DNA of 53,553 bases from positions 1-53,553 of the forward strand of contig NZ_FZPH01000033.1 in assembly GCF_900188485.1 (NCBI RefSeq), read 5' to 3'. The notes below the pieces were generated by a model, which saw only the letters and a program-made list of their open reading frames with translations, did no database searches and was not told the DNA's origin. Positions 24,343-34,362 of this stretch are shown one piece after another. Position 1 is the stretch's first letter. Each line of letters begins with the position of its first letter. Both the position numbers and the translations under genes were made by a program. Source of the stretch: Asanoa hainanensis. Lineage in GTDB: Bacteria; Actinomycetota; Actinomycetes; Mycobacteriales; Micromonosporaceae.

Positions 24343-25043
24343 AGCCCTCTGGTCGGGGCCGGTCGCATGACTTCCAGGAGAAACGGGTTGGTCGCGCGTT
24401 CCCGGCCGATCGTGGTCGCCTCGCCGTGTCCCGGCAGGACGATGGTGTCGTCGGCTAGCGGGAGGATCCGATCACGAAGGCTGGCCGTCATCGCCGTCAT
24501 GCTCCCTCCCGCCAGGTCGGTGCGCCCGATCGAGCCGGCGAAGAGCACGTCACCGGAGAGGCAGACTTCGTCCGCGTCCCAGCCCCGTGCGGCGCCGGCC
24601 GGCAGCCGGAAGAGCACCGACCCGCCGGTATGGCCGGGGGCGTGGTCGACGGTGATCTCGAGCCCGGCGATCGTCAGCGCCTCGCCGTCGATCAGCGGGG
24701 CGACGTCGTCGGGCTCGGTGTAGGTGAACCGGCCGCCGAACAGCTTCGCCGGGTCCATGGACAGCGCCTTGGCCGGGTCGGCGAGCAGCTCGCGGTCGGC
24801 GGGGTGCACGTAGGCCGGGATGCCCTTGGCACCGCACACGGGCGCGACGGAGAAGGTGTGGTCGAGGTGACCATGGGTCAGCAGCACCGCGGCCGGGTGC
24901 AGGCGGTGCTCGGCGAGGACCTCGTCGAGCCGCGCAGAGACGCCGATGCCGGGGTCGACGATCACGCACTGCTCGCCCGGCGCCGTCGCCACCACGTAAC
25001 AGTTGGTGCCGAAGACGTCGGACGGGAAACCCGTGATCAGCAC
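24339..25043 (-). CDS. Glyoxalase II-like MBL-fold hydrolase
   Basis: 234 aa from the GTG at 25043 with GGAAGGGG upstream. The metal-binding motif is LLTHGHLDHT (HxHxDH), followed by DHAPGHTGGSV, LSGDVLFAGSIGRTD (the bridging Asp) and VLPGHGEATTIGRE (last His). This is the single-domain glyoxalase II-like group with a binuclear metal site; hydroxyacylglutathione or another thioester may be the substrate, but actinobacteria use mycothiol, so the true substrate is open. It is coupled to hisS through a 4-nt overlap, matching the mycobacterial arrangement. Confidence 0.9.
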   Translation of the reverse strand: MLITGFPSDVFGTNCYVVATAPGEQCVIVDPGIGVSARLDEVLAEHRLHPAAVLLTHGHLDHTFSVAPVCGAKGIPAYVHPADRELLADPAKALSMDPAKLFGGRFTYTEPDDVAPLIDGEALTIAGLEITVDHAPGHTGGSVLFRLPAGAARGWDADEVCLSGDVLFAGSIGRTDLAGGSMTAMTASLRDRILPLADDTIVLPGHGEATTIGRERATNPFLLEVMRPAPTRGL

Positions 25044-25232
25044 AGTCGTCCCCTTCCGGTCGCTGTGACCAGCCTAGCGGGCGGCGCACGCCGATTACCG
25101 GCAGGCAGGCACCCCCGGTAATCACGATCTTTGATCGCTCAAACCGCAGGACCTCTCACCATGCTCCCAGCGTTTGCCCGTATGCTCTCCCGGACGTTTG
25201 TGGCGCGAGGCACACCCGAAAGAGGAGCACCG

Positions 25233-26165
25233 GTGGCATCCAGCAGAGATCGGCAGCGCAAGCTCGCGCGTGCCAAACTCGACCGGCAGTTGGCCCGCCG
25301 GGCCGCCGGCCTGCGCCGCAAGCGCCGGGTCCAGGCTGGCCTCGGTGGCGCGCTCGCCCTGGTGCTGATCGGCCTCGGTGCCTTCTGGGCCTTCGGCGGC
25401 TTCGACAAGGAGCCGGTCAACACCGCGACCGACGTCTGCGTGTGGACGCCGCAGGAGCCCGGGGTCAACGTCGACGCCCAGGACGTGGGCCTGCCGTCGG
25501 CCACCGACGTGCCGACCTTCGGCACCCGAGACATGAACCTCACGACGAACCAGGGCAACGTCACGGTCGAGCTCGACCTGGCCACCGCGCCCTGTGGCGG
25601 CGCGAGCCTGGCCTACCTTGCCGGCAAGAACTTCTACGACAACACCAAGTGCCACGAGATCACCACCGAGGGCGCGGTGCACTGCGGCGACCCGAAGGGC
25701 ACCAACCTGGGTGGGCCGACCTACACGTTCTCCAACGAGAACGTGCCGACGAACGCGCCGACCCCGTCGCCGTCGGCCTCTCCCGCACCGGGCACCCCGG
25801 CCACGTACCCGGCCGGCACCGTCGCGCTCTACCCGAACCCGCCGGGCGCCAACGGCAGCCAGTTCCTGATCTTCTTCAAGGACTTCACGCCCACCACCGA
25901 GCCGGCGTACGCCATCGTGGGCAAGGTCACGACCGGCCTCGACGTGGTCGAGAAGATGGGCAAGATCAGCACGGTGGACGACGGCAACGGCAACAAGGTC
26001 AAGCCCTCGACGGACATCACGATCCAGTCGCTGACCGTCGGCGCCGTCAAGAGCGACCCGAGCGACAACCCCGTGCCGCCGTCACCGGCCAACCCCTCGG
26101 CCACCCCGTCCGCGACCGCGCCGCCGACCGGCGCGCCGTCGGGCACGCCGTCTAACGCGAGCTAA
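25233..26165 (+). CDS. Membrane-anchored cyclophilin-type peptidyl-prolyl isomerase homologue, active site degenerate
   Basis: 310 aa from the GTG at 25233 with AGAGGAG 5 nt upstream. A basic cytoplasmic start (RQRKLARAKLDRQLARRAAG) precedes one membrane helix (GGALALVLIGLGAFWAFGG), so the cyclophilin domain is extracellular. The domain is recognisable (GNVTVELDLATAPCGGASL, GSQFLIFFKDF, AIVGKVTTGLDVVEKM), but the block normally read as FHRxxPGFMxQGGD is CHEITTEGAVHCGD. The catalytic Arg is Glu here and the substrate-binding residues are changed, so activity is doubtful. A Pro/Ala/Thr/Ser-rich tail ends the protein. Its paralogue follows 47 bp downstream. Confidence 0.87.
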   Translation: MASSRDRQRKLARAKLDRQLARRAAGLRRKRRVQAGLGGALALVLIGLGAFWAFGGFDKEPVNTATDVCVWTPQEPGVNVDAQDVGLPSATDVPTFGTRDMNLTTNQGNVTVELDLATAPCGGASLAYLAGKNFYDNTKCHEITTEGAVHCGDPKGTNLGGPTYTFSNENVPTNAPTPSPSASPAPGTPATYPAGTVALYPNPPGANGSQFLIFFKDFTPTTEPAYAIVGKVTTGLDVVEKMGKISTVDDGNGNKVKPSTDITIQSLTVGAVKSDPSDNPVPPSPANPSATPSATAPPTGAPSGTPSNAS

Positions 26166-26212
26166 GGTCACCCCGGAAACGCCCTGAGCGCGGAAGCAGG
26201 AGGAGAGTCCCC

Positions 26213-27043
26213 GTGACGTCCACGAGAGAGCGGCAACGCGCGGCGGCGCGGGCCCGACTCGCGCAAGAGATGGCCGACCGCCAGGCCGTCGCACACAAGC
26301 GTCGCCAGCGGCAGGCCTACATCGGTGCCGGCGTGGCGCTGCTGGTCCTCGTGGGCGGCGTGGTCTGGCTGGTCAGCAGCATGGGCGGCGACGACAAGTC
26401 GACCGCCAGCGGCGACCCCTCGGCCGCGGCGATCTCCTGCGTCTGGAGCGAGGTCCCGGCCGACCAGCGGCAGCCGACCACCAAGGACGTCGGCGTCCCG
26501 CCGACCACCACCCCGCCGAGCAGCGGCACCCAGGTGATGACGGTCGACACGAGCTTCGGCCCGGTCGAGGTCACGATGGACCTGGCGAAGTCGCCGTGCA
26601 GCGCCGAGAGCTTCAGCTACCTGGCCAGCAAGAACTTCTGGGACGGCACCAAGTGCCACCGGATGTTCCCGGGCATGCTGCAGTGCGGTGACCCGTCGGC
26701 CAAGGGCAAGGGCTACCGCGAGTCCGACGGCACGGGCGGCCCGAGCTACCGCTACGCCAACGAGAACCTGCCGGTCGACCAGCGTCCGGCGTACCCGGAG
26801 GGCGTGGTGGCCCTGGCCAACAGCGGCCCGGACACCAACGGCTCGCAGTTCTTCTTCATCTACCAGGACGTCGAGCTCTCGCCGGACTACACGGTGCTCG
26901 GCAAGGTCACCAAGGGCCTGGAGAACATCAAGAAGGCCACCGAGGCCGGCCACGACGGCGCCTTCGACCCGTCGCCCGGCGGCGGCCACCCCAAGAGCGA
27001 CATCGAGATCAAGACGCTGACGGTGGCCGCTCCGGCCTCCTGA
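26213..27043 (+). CDS. Membrane-anchored cyclophilin-type peptidyl-prolyl cis-trans isomerase
   Basis: 276 aa from the GTG at 26213 with AGGAGGAGAG upstream. A basic N terminus (KRRQRQ) and one membrane helix (YIGAGVALLVLVGGVVWLVS) precede a Ser/Thr/Pro-rich spacer and the cyclophilin domain. The active-site block is CHRMFPGMLQCGD, so the catalytic Arg is kept, and GSQFFFIYQDVEL and YTVLGKVTKGLE follow. It should fold secreted proteins on the outer face of the membrane. Actinobacterial rel loci commonly have such a gene next to rel and hisS. It ends at the strong hairpin shared with rel. Confidence 0.93.
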   Translation: MTSTRERQRAAARARLAQEMADRQAVAHKRRQRQAYIGAGVALLVLVGGVVWLVSSMGGDDKSTASGDPSAAAISCVWSEVPADQRQPTTKDVGVPPTTTPPSSGTQVMTVDTSFGPVEVTMDLAKSPCSAESFSYLASKNFWDGTKCHRMFPGMLQCGDPSAKGKGYRESDGTGGPSYRYANENLPVDQRPAYPEGVVALANSGPDTNGSQFFFIYQDVELSPDYTVLGKVTKGLENIKKATEAGHDGAFDPSPGGGHPKSDIEIKTLTVAAPAS

Positions 27044-27054
27044 TCCGCGAACGA

Positions 27055-27091
27055 CGAAAGCGCCGCCCCTGGAAAGGGGGCGGCGCTTTCG
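27055..27091. terminator. Strong bidirectional terminator between cyclophilin and rel genes
   Basis: CGAAAGCGCCGCCCC (27055-27069) pairs perfectly over 15 bp with GGGGCGGCGCTTTCG (27077-27091) around a 7-nt loop. It lies 12 bp after each of the two convergent stops. The CTTTCG/CGAAAG ends give short A/T-containing flanks in both directions. Confidence 0.9.
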
Positions 27092-27102
27092 TATGTGAGG
27101 AC

Positions 27103-30100
27103 TCAGGCTCCGGAGGTCACCCGGTACGCGTCGAAGACGCCGTCGACCTTGCGGACCGCGGCCAGCAGGTGGCCGAGGTGCTTCGGGTCGGCCATCTCGA
27201 AGCTGAACCGGCTCACGGCCACCCGGTCGCGGGTCGTGGTGACCGTCGCGGACAGGATGTTGACCCGCTCGTCGGAGAGCACCCGCGTCACGTCCGCCAG
27301 CAGCTTGTGCCGGTCGAGGGCCTCCACCTGGATGGCGACCAGGAACGTCGACGCCGACGTTAGCTTCCAGCTCACCTCGAGCACCCGCTCGGGCTGGGCC
27401 TTCAGGTCTTCGGCGTTGGCGCAGTCGTCGCGGTGCACCGACACCCCGCCGGAGCGGGTGACGAACCCGAAGACCGAGTCCGGCGGCACCGGCGTGCAAC
27501 AGCGGGCCAGCTTGATCCAGACGTCGCTGACGCCCTTGACCACCACGCCGGGGTCGTGGCCGGCGGTGCGGCTGCGCGGCGGACGGGTCGCGACGGCGGT
27601 CTCGGCCAGGTCCTCGGCCGCGCCCTCCTCGCCCCCGTAGCCCGCCATCAACCGCTGCACCACCGACTGCGCGGAGACCTGGTTGTCGCCGACCGCCGCG
27701 TAGAGCGAGGCGACGTCGGCCAGGTGCAGGTCGCGCGCGATGGTCATCAGGTTGTCGGTGGTCAGCATGCGCTGCAGCGGCACGCCCTGCTTGCGCATCG
27801 CCTTGACGATCGCGTCCTTGCCGGCCTCGATCGCCTCTTCGCGGCGCTCCTTGTTGAAGTACTGGCGGATCTTCGTGCGCGCCCGCGGCGACTTCACGAA
27901 GCCCAGCCAGTCTTGTGTCGGGCCGGCCGTGTCGGACTTCGACGTGAAGATCTCGATCACGTCGCCGTTGGACAGCGTCGACTCCAGCGGCACGAGCTTG
28001 CCGTTGACCCGGGCGCCGATGCACTTGTGGCCGACCTCGGTGTGCACCGCGTACGCGAAGTCGACCGGGGTCGAGCCCGTCGGCAGCGGTATCACGTCGC
28101 CCTTGGGCGTGAAGACGTAGACCTCCTGGCTGGAGAGGTCGAACCGGAGCGCGTCGAGGAACTCGCTCGGGTCGCTGGCCTCCCGCTGCCAGTCGAGCAG
28201 CTGCCGCAGCCAGGTCATCTCGTCGATGTGGGCCGGCGGGCCGACGATCGTCGCGCCCTTCTGCTCTTTGTATTTCCAGTGCGCCGCGATGCCGAACTCC
28301 GCCGTGCGGTGCATCGCGTACGTCCGGATCTGCATCTCGACGGGCTTGCCGGTCGGGCCGATCACGGTCGTGTGCAGCGACTGGTACATGTTGAACTTCG
28401 GCATCGCGATGTAGTCCTTGAACCGGCCCGGCACGGGCTGCCAGTTCGCGTGGATCACACCGAGCGCCGCGTAGCAGTCCCGGACGGTCTCGACCAGGAT
28501 GCGGACGCCGACGAGGTCGTAGATGTCGTTGAAGTCGCGACCCCGCACGATCATCTTCTGGTAGATCGAGTAGAGGTGCTTCGGCCGCCCGGTGGTCTCC
28601 GCCTTGATCTTCGCGGACCGCAGGTCGGTGTGCACCTTCTGCGTCACCTGGCGCAGCAGCGCCTCCCGCTGCGGCTGGTGCTCGCCGATCAGCCGGTTGA
28701 TCTCCTCGAACCGCTTCGGGAACAGCGTGCCGAACGCGAGGTCCTCGAGCTCCCACTTGATCGTGTTCATACCGAGGCGGTGGGCCAGCGGCGCCAGGAT
28801 CTCCAGGGTCTCCTTGGCCTTCTGCTCCTGCTTGGGGCGCGGGAGGAAGGTCAGGGTGCGCATGTTGTGCAGCCGGTCGGCCAGCTTGATCACCAGGACC
28901 CGCGGGTCCTTGGCCATCGCGACGACCATCTTGCGGATCGTCTCGGCCTTGGCCGCGTCGCCGAGCTTGACCTTGTCGAGCTTGGTGACACCGTCGACGA
29001 GCAGCGCGACCTCACCGCCGAAGTCACCGCGCATCGACTCGAGCGTGTAGTCGGTGTCTTCGATCGTGTCGTGCAACAGCGCCGCGACCAGCGTGGTGGT
29101 GTCCATCCCGAGGTTGGCCAGGATGGTCGCGACCGCCAGCGGGTGGGTGATGTAGGGGTCGCCGGACTTCCGATATTGCCCGGAGTGCCAACGCGCCGCC
29201 ATGTCGAAGGCGCGCTGCAGCAGCCGCGCGTCGGCCTTGGGATGGCTGGCGCGGTGGGTGGCGATCAGCGGCTCGAGCACCTCGCTGACCTGCGGCGCCT
29301 GCCAGGGAGCGTTGAACCGGGCCAGCCTCGCCCGCACCCGCCGCCCGGTAGGCGTGCCGGCCAGCCCGAAGCCGGAGCCGGTCTCACCCGCCGGATCGCG
29401 TGTGGTGCCGGCGCGCTCGCGAAGCTGGACAACGACGCCGTCACTCTCGTCGTCGACCTCGTAAGGAGATCGACCGTTGGCCGGCCACTCGACAGTGTCC
29501 TCAGCGACAGGCTCCTCGGCGGCCTTGTCCGTGATGTCTTGGGCGGCCTTGTCCGTGGGCGAGCTGTTCGCCGCACCCTGCGGCGCCGTCTCAAGATCAT
29601 GAGCCGGAGGGGTGTCTTCGGCGGCCTTGTCCGTGGTGGGCGAGCTGGTCGCCGCAGCCTGAGGCACCGCCTCACGATCATGAGCAGGAGGGGATACGCG
29701 CTGGGCCGCGCGACCGGCATCCTCGGCCGCACTGTCGGCCGTGGTGGCCGCGTCCGAGCCGCGGTGAGCGATGGACCCGCTCCCCGGAACCAGCCGGTCC
29801 GGTGCGGCCTTCGCCGGTGCTGTGCGGCTGGCCGCACCCGTCTTCGCGGTCGTCGCAGGGGTCGCGGCTGTCATCTCAGCGGGGGCCGCGCCGTTCGCCG
29901 ACGCCGCACCTGTCGCGGCGCTCGTCGTGGTGTGGGCTGCGGTGGTCACGGCGGTCACGCCCGCGCCGGCGTCCGCGGGGGCCGCGGCCTTCGTGGTGGT
30001 CGCCCGTCCGGCCGCCGCGCTGTCCGCGCCTGCTGGCGCGACGCCGTTCGCGGCACCCGCCTGCGCGGAGTCCGCGGCGCTCTCGGGCGTCGGGGTTGTG

Positions 30101-30348
30101 CCGTTCGGGGCGGGCTCGCCGTCGGGGTTGACCTTGATCGCTGAGCCGACGTTGCCGCCGGGGCGGGCCGCCGTCACGATCGGGGCGGCCGACGTGCCGT
30201 TGCCCGGCGCCGGGGCCTCCGCCGCAGAAGTCTCAGGGCGTGCTTCGGTGCCGGCCGGGGTCGACTTCGCTCGCCCGGTCGGGTTCTCTGCTGCCTCGCC
30301 GGTCGGGCGCTTCGAGCCCGCCACCGATGGGGCGACGTCGTGGGACAC
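27103..30348 (-). CDS. rel: Bifunctional (p)ppGpp synthetase/hydrolase Rel with long disordered N-terminal extension
   Basis: 1081 aa from the GTG at 30348 (AGGAGG 3 nt upstream); a GTG at 30375 would add 9 residues. The first ~335 residues are Ala/Thr/Pro/Ser-rich and probably disordered. The core follows: HD hydrolase ([26 protein letters not shown]), synthetase ([13 protein letters not shown]), TGS ([16 protein letters not shown]), the helical and Zn-finger-like region ([17 protein letters not shown]) and C-terminal ACT. Makes and breaks the stringent-response alarmone on the ribosome. Usual actinobacterial length is nearer 750-850 aa, so this is unusually long. It follows apt after 147 bp. 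Confidence 0.96.
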   Translation of the reverse strand: MSHDVAPSVAGSKRPTGEAAENPTGRAKSTPAGTEARPETSAAEAPAPGNGTSAAPIVTAARPGGNVGSAIKVNPDGEPAPNGTTPTPESAADSAQAGAANGVAPAGADSAAAGRATTTKAAAPADAGAGVTAVTTAAHTTTSAATGAASANGAAPAEMTAATPATTAKTGAASRTAPAKAAPDRLVPGSGSIAHRGSDAATTADSAAEDAGRAAQRVSPPAHDREAVPQAAATSSPTTDKAAEDTPPAHDLETAPQGAANSSPTDKAAQDITDKAAEEPVAEDTVEWPANGRSPYEVDDESDGVVVQLRERAGTTRDPAGETGSGFGLAGTPTGRRVRARLARFNAPWQAPQVSEVLEPLIATHRASHPKADARLLQRAFDMAARWHSGQYRKSGDPYITHPLAVATILANLGMDTTTLVAALLHDTIEDTDYTLESMRGDFGGEVALLVDGVTKLDKVKLGDAAKAETIRKMVVAMAKDPRVLVIKLADRLHNMRTLTFLPRPKQEQKAKETLEILAPLAHRLGMNTIKWELEDLAFGTLFPKRFEEINRLIGEHQPQREALLRQVTQKVHTDLRSAKIKAETTGRPKHLYSIYQKMIVRGRDFNDIYDLVGVRILVETVRDCYAALGVIHANWQPVPGRFKDYIAMPKFNMYQSLHTTVIGPTGKPVEMQIRTYAMHRTAEFGIAAHWKYKEQKGATIVGPPAHIDEMTWLRQLLDWQREASDPSEFLDALRFDLSSQEVYVFTPKGDVIPLPTGSTPVDFAYAVHTEVGHKCIGARVNGKLVPLESTLSNGDVIEIFTSKSDTAGPTQDWLGFVKSPRARTKIRQYFNKERREEAIEAGKDAIVKAMRKQGVPLQRMLTTDNLMTIARDLHLADVASLYAAVGDNQVSAQSVVQRLMAGYGGEEGAAEDLAETAVATRPPRSRTAGHDPGVVVKGVSDVWIKLARCCTPVPPDSVFGFVTRSGGVSVHRDDCANAEDLKAQPERVLEVSWKLTSASTFLVAIQVEALDRHKLLADVTRVLSDERVNILSATVTTTRDRVAVSRFSFEMADPKHLGHLLAAVRKVDGVFDAYRVTSGA
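29518..29690 (-). repeat. Repeats inside the rel N-terminal extension
   Basis: GGCGGCCTTGTCCGTG occurs at 29518, 29542 and 29620. The longer units encode two related peptides, [19 protein letters not shown] and [19 protein letters not shown], each followed by DKAA. An internal duplication of about 30 codons is the likely origin. Confidence 0.7.
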
Positions 30349-30495
30349 CGGCCTCCTCAACACCTCGCGATCCACCGACCGTATCGGGCCGGCAACACCT
30401 GCGCTAGCCAGGTGACGGCGATCCGGGCCGGTCGGGACCGGGCACCCCCAAGTCTACCCGTACGGCCGATCCCGCCCGGAGGGGCAGAGCCGGAC

Positions 30496-31029
30496 CTAAA
30501 CGGTCAAAAGGGCATGTACGTCGCGGGGGGCGAGTCGGTCCCGGCCATTCAAGAACGCCAACTCGATCAACACGCTGAAGCCCGTGACCATTCCCCCGGC
30601 CTGCTCGACCAGGGACAGCGCCGCCTCGGCGGTGCCGCCCGTGGCCAGCAGGTCGTCGACGACCAGCACCCGCTGCGCGGGCTGGAGAGCGTCCCGGTGC
30701 ACCTCGAGGGTGGCCTCGCCGTACTCCAGCGCGTACGACGCGGACAGCACCTCGCGGGGCAGCTTGCCGGCCTTACGCACCGCCAGCGCGCCGGTCCCGG
30801 TCGCGTACGCGATCGCACCGGCGAGGAGGAACCCACGGGCCTCGACCCCGGCGACCACGTCGAACGACGACCGCCCGTGGTGCTCGATGACCGCGTCGAC
30901 GACCTGGCGGAACGCCGGGCCGTCGGCGAACAGCGGCGTGATGTCCTTGAACAGGATGCCGGCGTGCGGGAAGTCGGGCACGTCGACGACGTGCCCGGCC
31001 ACCAGTTCCGCTATCGCTTTCTCGTCCAT
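30496..31029 (-). CDS. apt: Adenine phosphoribosyltransferase
   Basis: 177 aa. It has the Apt signature VPDFPHAGILFKDITPLFAD, GVEARGFLLAGAIAY, and the PRPP-binding loop RVLVVDDLLATGGTAEA. It salvages adenine to AMP in the cytoplasm. It starts 5 bp after secF, so it is probably read from the yajC-secDF message, and it precedes rel, the standard actinobacterial order (secD-secF-apt-rel). Confidence 0.96.
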   Translation of the reverse strand: MDEKAIAELVAGHVVDVPDFPHAGILFKDITPLFADGPAFRQVVDAVIEHHGRSSFDVVAGVEARGFLLAGAIAYATGTGALAVRKAGKLPREVLSASYALEYGEATLEVHRDALQPAQRVLVVDDLLATGGTAEAALSLVEQAGGMVTGFSVLIELAFLNGRDRLAPRDVHALLTV

Positions 31030-31034
31030 CCGGG

Positions 31035-32240
31035 TCAGCGGCGCTTCGCCCCACCGGGGCGGTTGCCACCGGGGCGCCCGCCACGGCTGCCGCCGCCGGA
31101 GCGCTTCGCCGCGTTCGGCCGGGCGCCCACCTTCGGCGCCCCGCCGGCGAGCGCGCCGACCTCGGAGGCCTCGGGAGCGGCCTGCCGCGGCTGGACCGCG
31201 GCCGCGCCGGCCGGCACCGCCTCGCCCTTCTTCGGCGCGACCTCGCCGCGGGCGATCGCCGCACGGCGGGCCAGCACGCGCTTGGTGTGGGCCTGGATCT
31301 TCGGCTCGAACTCCTTGAGCGTGACCAGCACCGGCGTGGCGAAGAAGATCGACGAGTAGACCGCGACCGCCATACCGACGAACAGCACGAGGCCGAGGTC
31401 GGCCAGGGTGCTCGCGCCGGACAGGCCGGCGATCAGCAGACCACCGACGGGCAGCAGCGCCACCAGACCGGTGTTGATCGACCGCATCAGGGTCTGGTTG
31501 ATCGCGAGGTTCGCCGCTTCGCCGTACGTCGTCGTGCTGCTGGCCGTGATGCCTCTGGTGTTCTCCTGCACCTTGTCGAACACCACGACCACGTCATACA
31601 ACGCGAAGCCGAGGATCGTCAGGAACCCGATGATCGTCGCCGGCGTGACCTCGAAGCCGGCTAAAGAGTAGAGGCCCGCCGTCAACACCAGGTTGAGCAA
31701 CAGCGAGGAGACGGCCGCGACCGCCATCCGCCACTCGAAGCGCAGGATCAGGTAGACCATCACCAGCGCCACGAAGATCACCAGGCCGAGCAGGGCGCGC
31801 TCGGTCACCTGCTTGCCCCAGGCCGCGCTCACGCGGCTGTCGGTGATGGTGTTCTCCTGGATGCCCAGGTCCTTGGCGATCTGCGCCTTGACCTCGGTGG
31901 TCTGCTCCGGGTCGAGGATCGAGGTGCGGATCTCGTAGTAGGTGTCGCCGCCCCGGCCGACCTGCGTGGCCGGCAGCGCGGTGGCGTCGCTGGCGTTGTC
32001 GGCCAGCGCCTTGTTGACCGCCGACTGCGCCTTGTCGAGGTCGACGCTCTGGCTCGCCGGCACGATGAACTGGTTGCCACCGGCGAACTCGATGCCGAGC
32101 GAGAACCGGTTGATGCCGAAGCTGAGCAGCGCGACCAGGATCAGCGCGCCAGCGACGCCGAACCAGATCTTCCGCTTGCCGATCAGGTTGAGACCGGCCT
32201 CACCGCGGTAGAGCCGGTTGGCCAAACCCGACTTGGACAT
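31035..32240 (-). CDS. secF: Protein translocase subunit SecF
   Basis: 401 aa from the ATG at 32240 (MSKSGLANRLYRGEAGLNLI), preceded by GAGG and 1 bp after the secD stop. Six membrane segments are visible. The first is KIWFGVAGALILVALLSFG. The P1 start GIEFAGGNQF follows, and later AVAAVSSLLLNLVLTAGLYS, ILGFALYDVVVVFDKVQEN (the SecF RND signature) and LADLGLVLFVGMAVAVYSS. With SecD it uses the proton motive force to help the Sec translocon export proteins. The C-terminal tail is Ala/Pro/Gly/Arg-rich and basic. Confidence 0.96.
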   Translation of the reverse strand: MSKSGLANRLYRGEAGLNLIGKRKIWFGVAGALILVALLSFGINRFSLGIEFAGGNQFIVPASQSVDLDKAQSAVNKALADNASDATALPATQVGRGGDTYYEIRTSILDPEQTTEVKAQIAKDLGIQENTITDSRVSAAWGKQVTERALLGLVIFVALVMVYLILRFEWRMAVAAVSSLLLNLVLTAGLYSLAGFEVTPATIIGFLTILGFALYDVVVVFDKVQENTRGITASSTTTYGEAANLAINQTLMRSINTGLVALLPVGGLLIAGLSGASTLADLGLVLFVGMAVAVYSSIFFATPVLVTLKEFEPKIQAHTKRVLARRAAIARGEVAPKKGEAVPAGAAAVQPRQAAPEASEVGALAGGAPKVGARPNAAKRSGGGSRGGRPGGNRPGGAKRR

Positions 32241-32241
32241 C

Positions 32242-34143
32242 TCAGGCCTCCTTGGCACGACGCGGCGAGCGCGTACGCGGGTTGTCGCCGTCGTCATCGT
32301 TGTGCTGTTCGAGGATCCGGCCGAGGCCACTGACCCGCGGTGAGAGGAACGCCTTCGTGTTGGCGAACATCGTCATGATCGGGTGTCGGAAGAGGAACAC
32401 GACGACCAGGTCGAGGATGGTGGCCATGCCCAGCGCGAAGGCGAAGCCCTTGACCGTGCCGACGGAGACGATGTAGAGCACCACCGCCGCCATGATCGAG
32501 ATCGCGTTGGCCGAGATGATCGTGCGGCGGGCACGGGCCCAGGCCCGGGGCACCGCACTGCGCGGCGACCTGCCTTCACGAATCTCGTCTTTCAGACGTT
32601 CGAAGTAGATGACGAACGAGTCCGCCGCCACACCTAGCGAGACGATGAAGCCCGCGATGCCGGCGAGGGTCAGCGTGAAGCCGATCTGCCGGCCGAGGAA
32701 CACCAGCGCGCCGAAGACCAGACCGGCGGAGAGCACGAGGCTCAGCACGATCACGGTGCCCAGCAGGCGGTAGTAGAAGAACGCGTAGATCGCGACCAGC
32801 AGCAGGCCGATGCCGGCGGCGATCAGGCCCGCCCGCAGGTATTCGGCGCCCAGCGTCGGCGACAGGTTCTCCTGGTCGGCCGGGGTGAAGGTCAGCGGCA
32901 GCGCACCGTAGCGGAGCTGGCCGGCGAGCTCGTCGGAGCTCTTGGCGTCGAAGCTGCCGGAGATCTGCGAGTCGCCGGTCAGGACGCCCTGGATCTCGGG
33001 CGCCGAGATGATCTTGTTGTCGAGCACCACCGCGACGAGGCAGTTGCCGTTCTCCAGCGTCGCCTGGTCACAGGTCTGACCGCTGTTCTGGTACGCCTCG
33101 CGGGTCAGCGCCGTCCACTTCTCCTGGCCGTCGCCCTTGAAGTCGAGGCTGACGACCCACTGGCCCTGCTGGTCGAGCTGGGCGGTGGCGTTGCCCACGT
33201 CGGTGCCGGAGACCTTGGCCACGTCGAGGAGGTATTTCCCGCCGCCCTGGCAGGCGATCGCCTGCTGGTCTTCCTTGCTGATCGAACCCGCCGGCCGCTT
33301 GTCGAGCTGGTTCGCGCAGGTGATCGTGGGCACGTTGAACTGCATCTGCGGCGTCAGCACCGCGACTTCTTCCGGCTTCAGGCTGCCGAACGGCTTGAGC
33401 GACTCGGCCACCGCCGGGTCGGTGCTCGGTGCCTGCAGGGCGCTCGCCGCGGCCCAGGCCGCCGGGCCGACCTTGGCCTCGACCGCCTTGCGCGCCGCCG
33501 CGATGTCGGCGGTCAGCGGTGCCTCGGGGGCGGCGGAGGCGGACGGCGCCGGGTTCGGCGTCGCGGTCGCGGTGGGGGTCGGCGTCGGGGTGGCGGGCGC
33601 CTCGGCGCCGCCGCCCGTGCCGCCGGTGCCGGGCGTCGCCGTGGCCGACGGCTGGCCGGTGGCGGCCGGCGGCGCCGACGGGGAGCCGCTCGGGTTCGGG
33701 GTGGCCGAAGCGCTGGGCGCCGCCGACGGGGCAGCGGTCACGCCGGTGCCGTCGGTGATGTTGATGACCTTGCGGAACCGCAGCTCAGCGGTCTGGGCGA
33801 TGCCGCTCAGGTCGGCGTTCTCGCCCGGCAGGGAGACGATGATGTTCCGGTCGCCGTCGGTGACCACCTCGGCCTCGGACACGCCCTGGGCGTTGACCCG
33901 CTGCTCGATGATGTCGCGGGCCCGGTCGAGCGACTCGGGCGACGGCGGCTGGCCGTCGGCGGTCGTCGCCTGGAGCGTCATCCGGGCGCCGCCGACCAGG
34001 TCGAGACCCAGCTTCGGATGCAGCCGATCCTGCACGCTCCCGTGGGCTCCGGCGAAGAACACCAGGGAGTAGAGGATGACGAAGATGCCCGCGAGGACGG
34101 CTATCTGCCGTCCGGGGTGCATCTGTCGCTGAGGTGGTGCCAC
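32242..34143 (-). CDS. secD: Protein translocase subunit SecD
   Basis: 633 aa from the GTG at 34143 (VAPPQRQMHPGRQIAVL). The first membrane helix (IAVLAGIFVILYSLVFFAG) and P1-type start LGLDLVGGARMTLQA are typical. The later membrane half contains GIGLLLVAIYAFFYYRLLG, AGIAGFIVSLGVAADSFVIY and ALGMATILDLVVVFLF. Residues ~150-210 form a Pro/Ala/Ser/Thr-rich insertion in the extracytoplasmic domain, a common feature of actinobacterial SecD. Its stop is 1 bp before secF. Confidence 0.96.
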   Translation of the reverse strand: MAPPQRQMHPGRQIAVLAGIFVILYSLVFFAGAHGSVQDRLHPKLGLDLVGGARMTLQATTADGQPPSPESLDRARDIIEQRVNAQGVSEAEVVTDGDRNIIVSLPGENADLSGIAQTAELRFRKVINITDGTGVTAAPSAAPSASATPNPSGSPSAPPAATGQPSATATPGTGGTGGGAEAPATPTPTPTATATPNPAPSASAAPEAPLTADIAAARKAVEAKVGPAAWAAASALQAPSTDPAVAESLKPFGSLKPEEVAVLTPQMQFNVPTITCANQLDKRPAGSISKEDQQAIACQGGGKYLLDVAKVSGTDVGNATAQLDQQGQWVVSLDFKGDGQEKWTALTREAYQNSGQTCDQATLENGNCLVAVVLDNKIISAPEIQGVLTGDSQISGSFDAKSSDELAGQLRYGALPLTFTPADQENLSPTLGAEYLRAGLIAAGIGLLLVAIYAFFYYRLLGTVIVLSLVLSAGLVFGALVFLGRQIGFTLTLAGIAGFIVSLGVAADSFVIYFERLKDEIREGRSPRSAVPRAWARARRTIISANAISIMAAVVLYIVSVGTVKGFAFALGMATILDLVVVFLFRHPIMTMFANTKAFLSPRVSGLGRILEQHNDDDGDNPRTRSPRRAKEA

Positions 34144-34255
34144 GGCAGCGGGTCTCCCTGTGCTGAGGCCGTCGCGGGCGCGGCGGCGCGGGTCGATGCA
34201 GCGGTCACGCCGGGCAGGCGTGGTGCGCCGGCTCTGCGGGGACGGAGCCAGCGCG

Positions 34256-34261
34256 ATTATC
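34256..34261 (-). promoter_or_regulatory. Possible -10 box for secD
   Basis: GATAAT on the minus strand lies 113 bp upstream of the secD start, in the 219-bp yajC-secD spacer. No good -35 was found. A 7-bp inverted repeat (GATCGGG/CCCGATC, 34277-34297) lies just upstream of it. Weak evidence only. Confidence 0.25.
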
Positions 34262-34362
34262 CATCACAGTCGATCGGATCGGGGGGTGAGCCCGATCTTG
34301 ACGCAAGGCTATGCCGGGGCCGCTGGGAGTTTGCTGCCGACCCCGGTCCACAGCCTCACGAG

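Noticed and set aside
27433-30144. Long open frame (903 codons) on the plus strand opposite rel
   Set aside because: It is the antisense shadow of a GC-rich gene; the rel frame carries all catalytic motifs and the antisense product has no recognisable domain.
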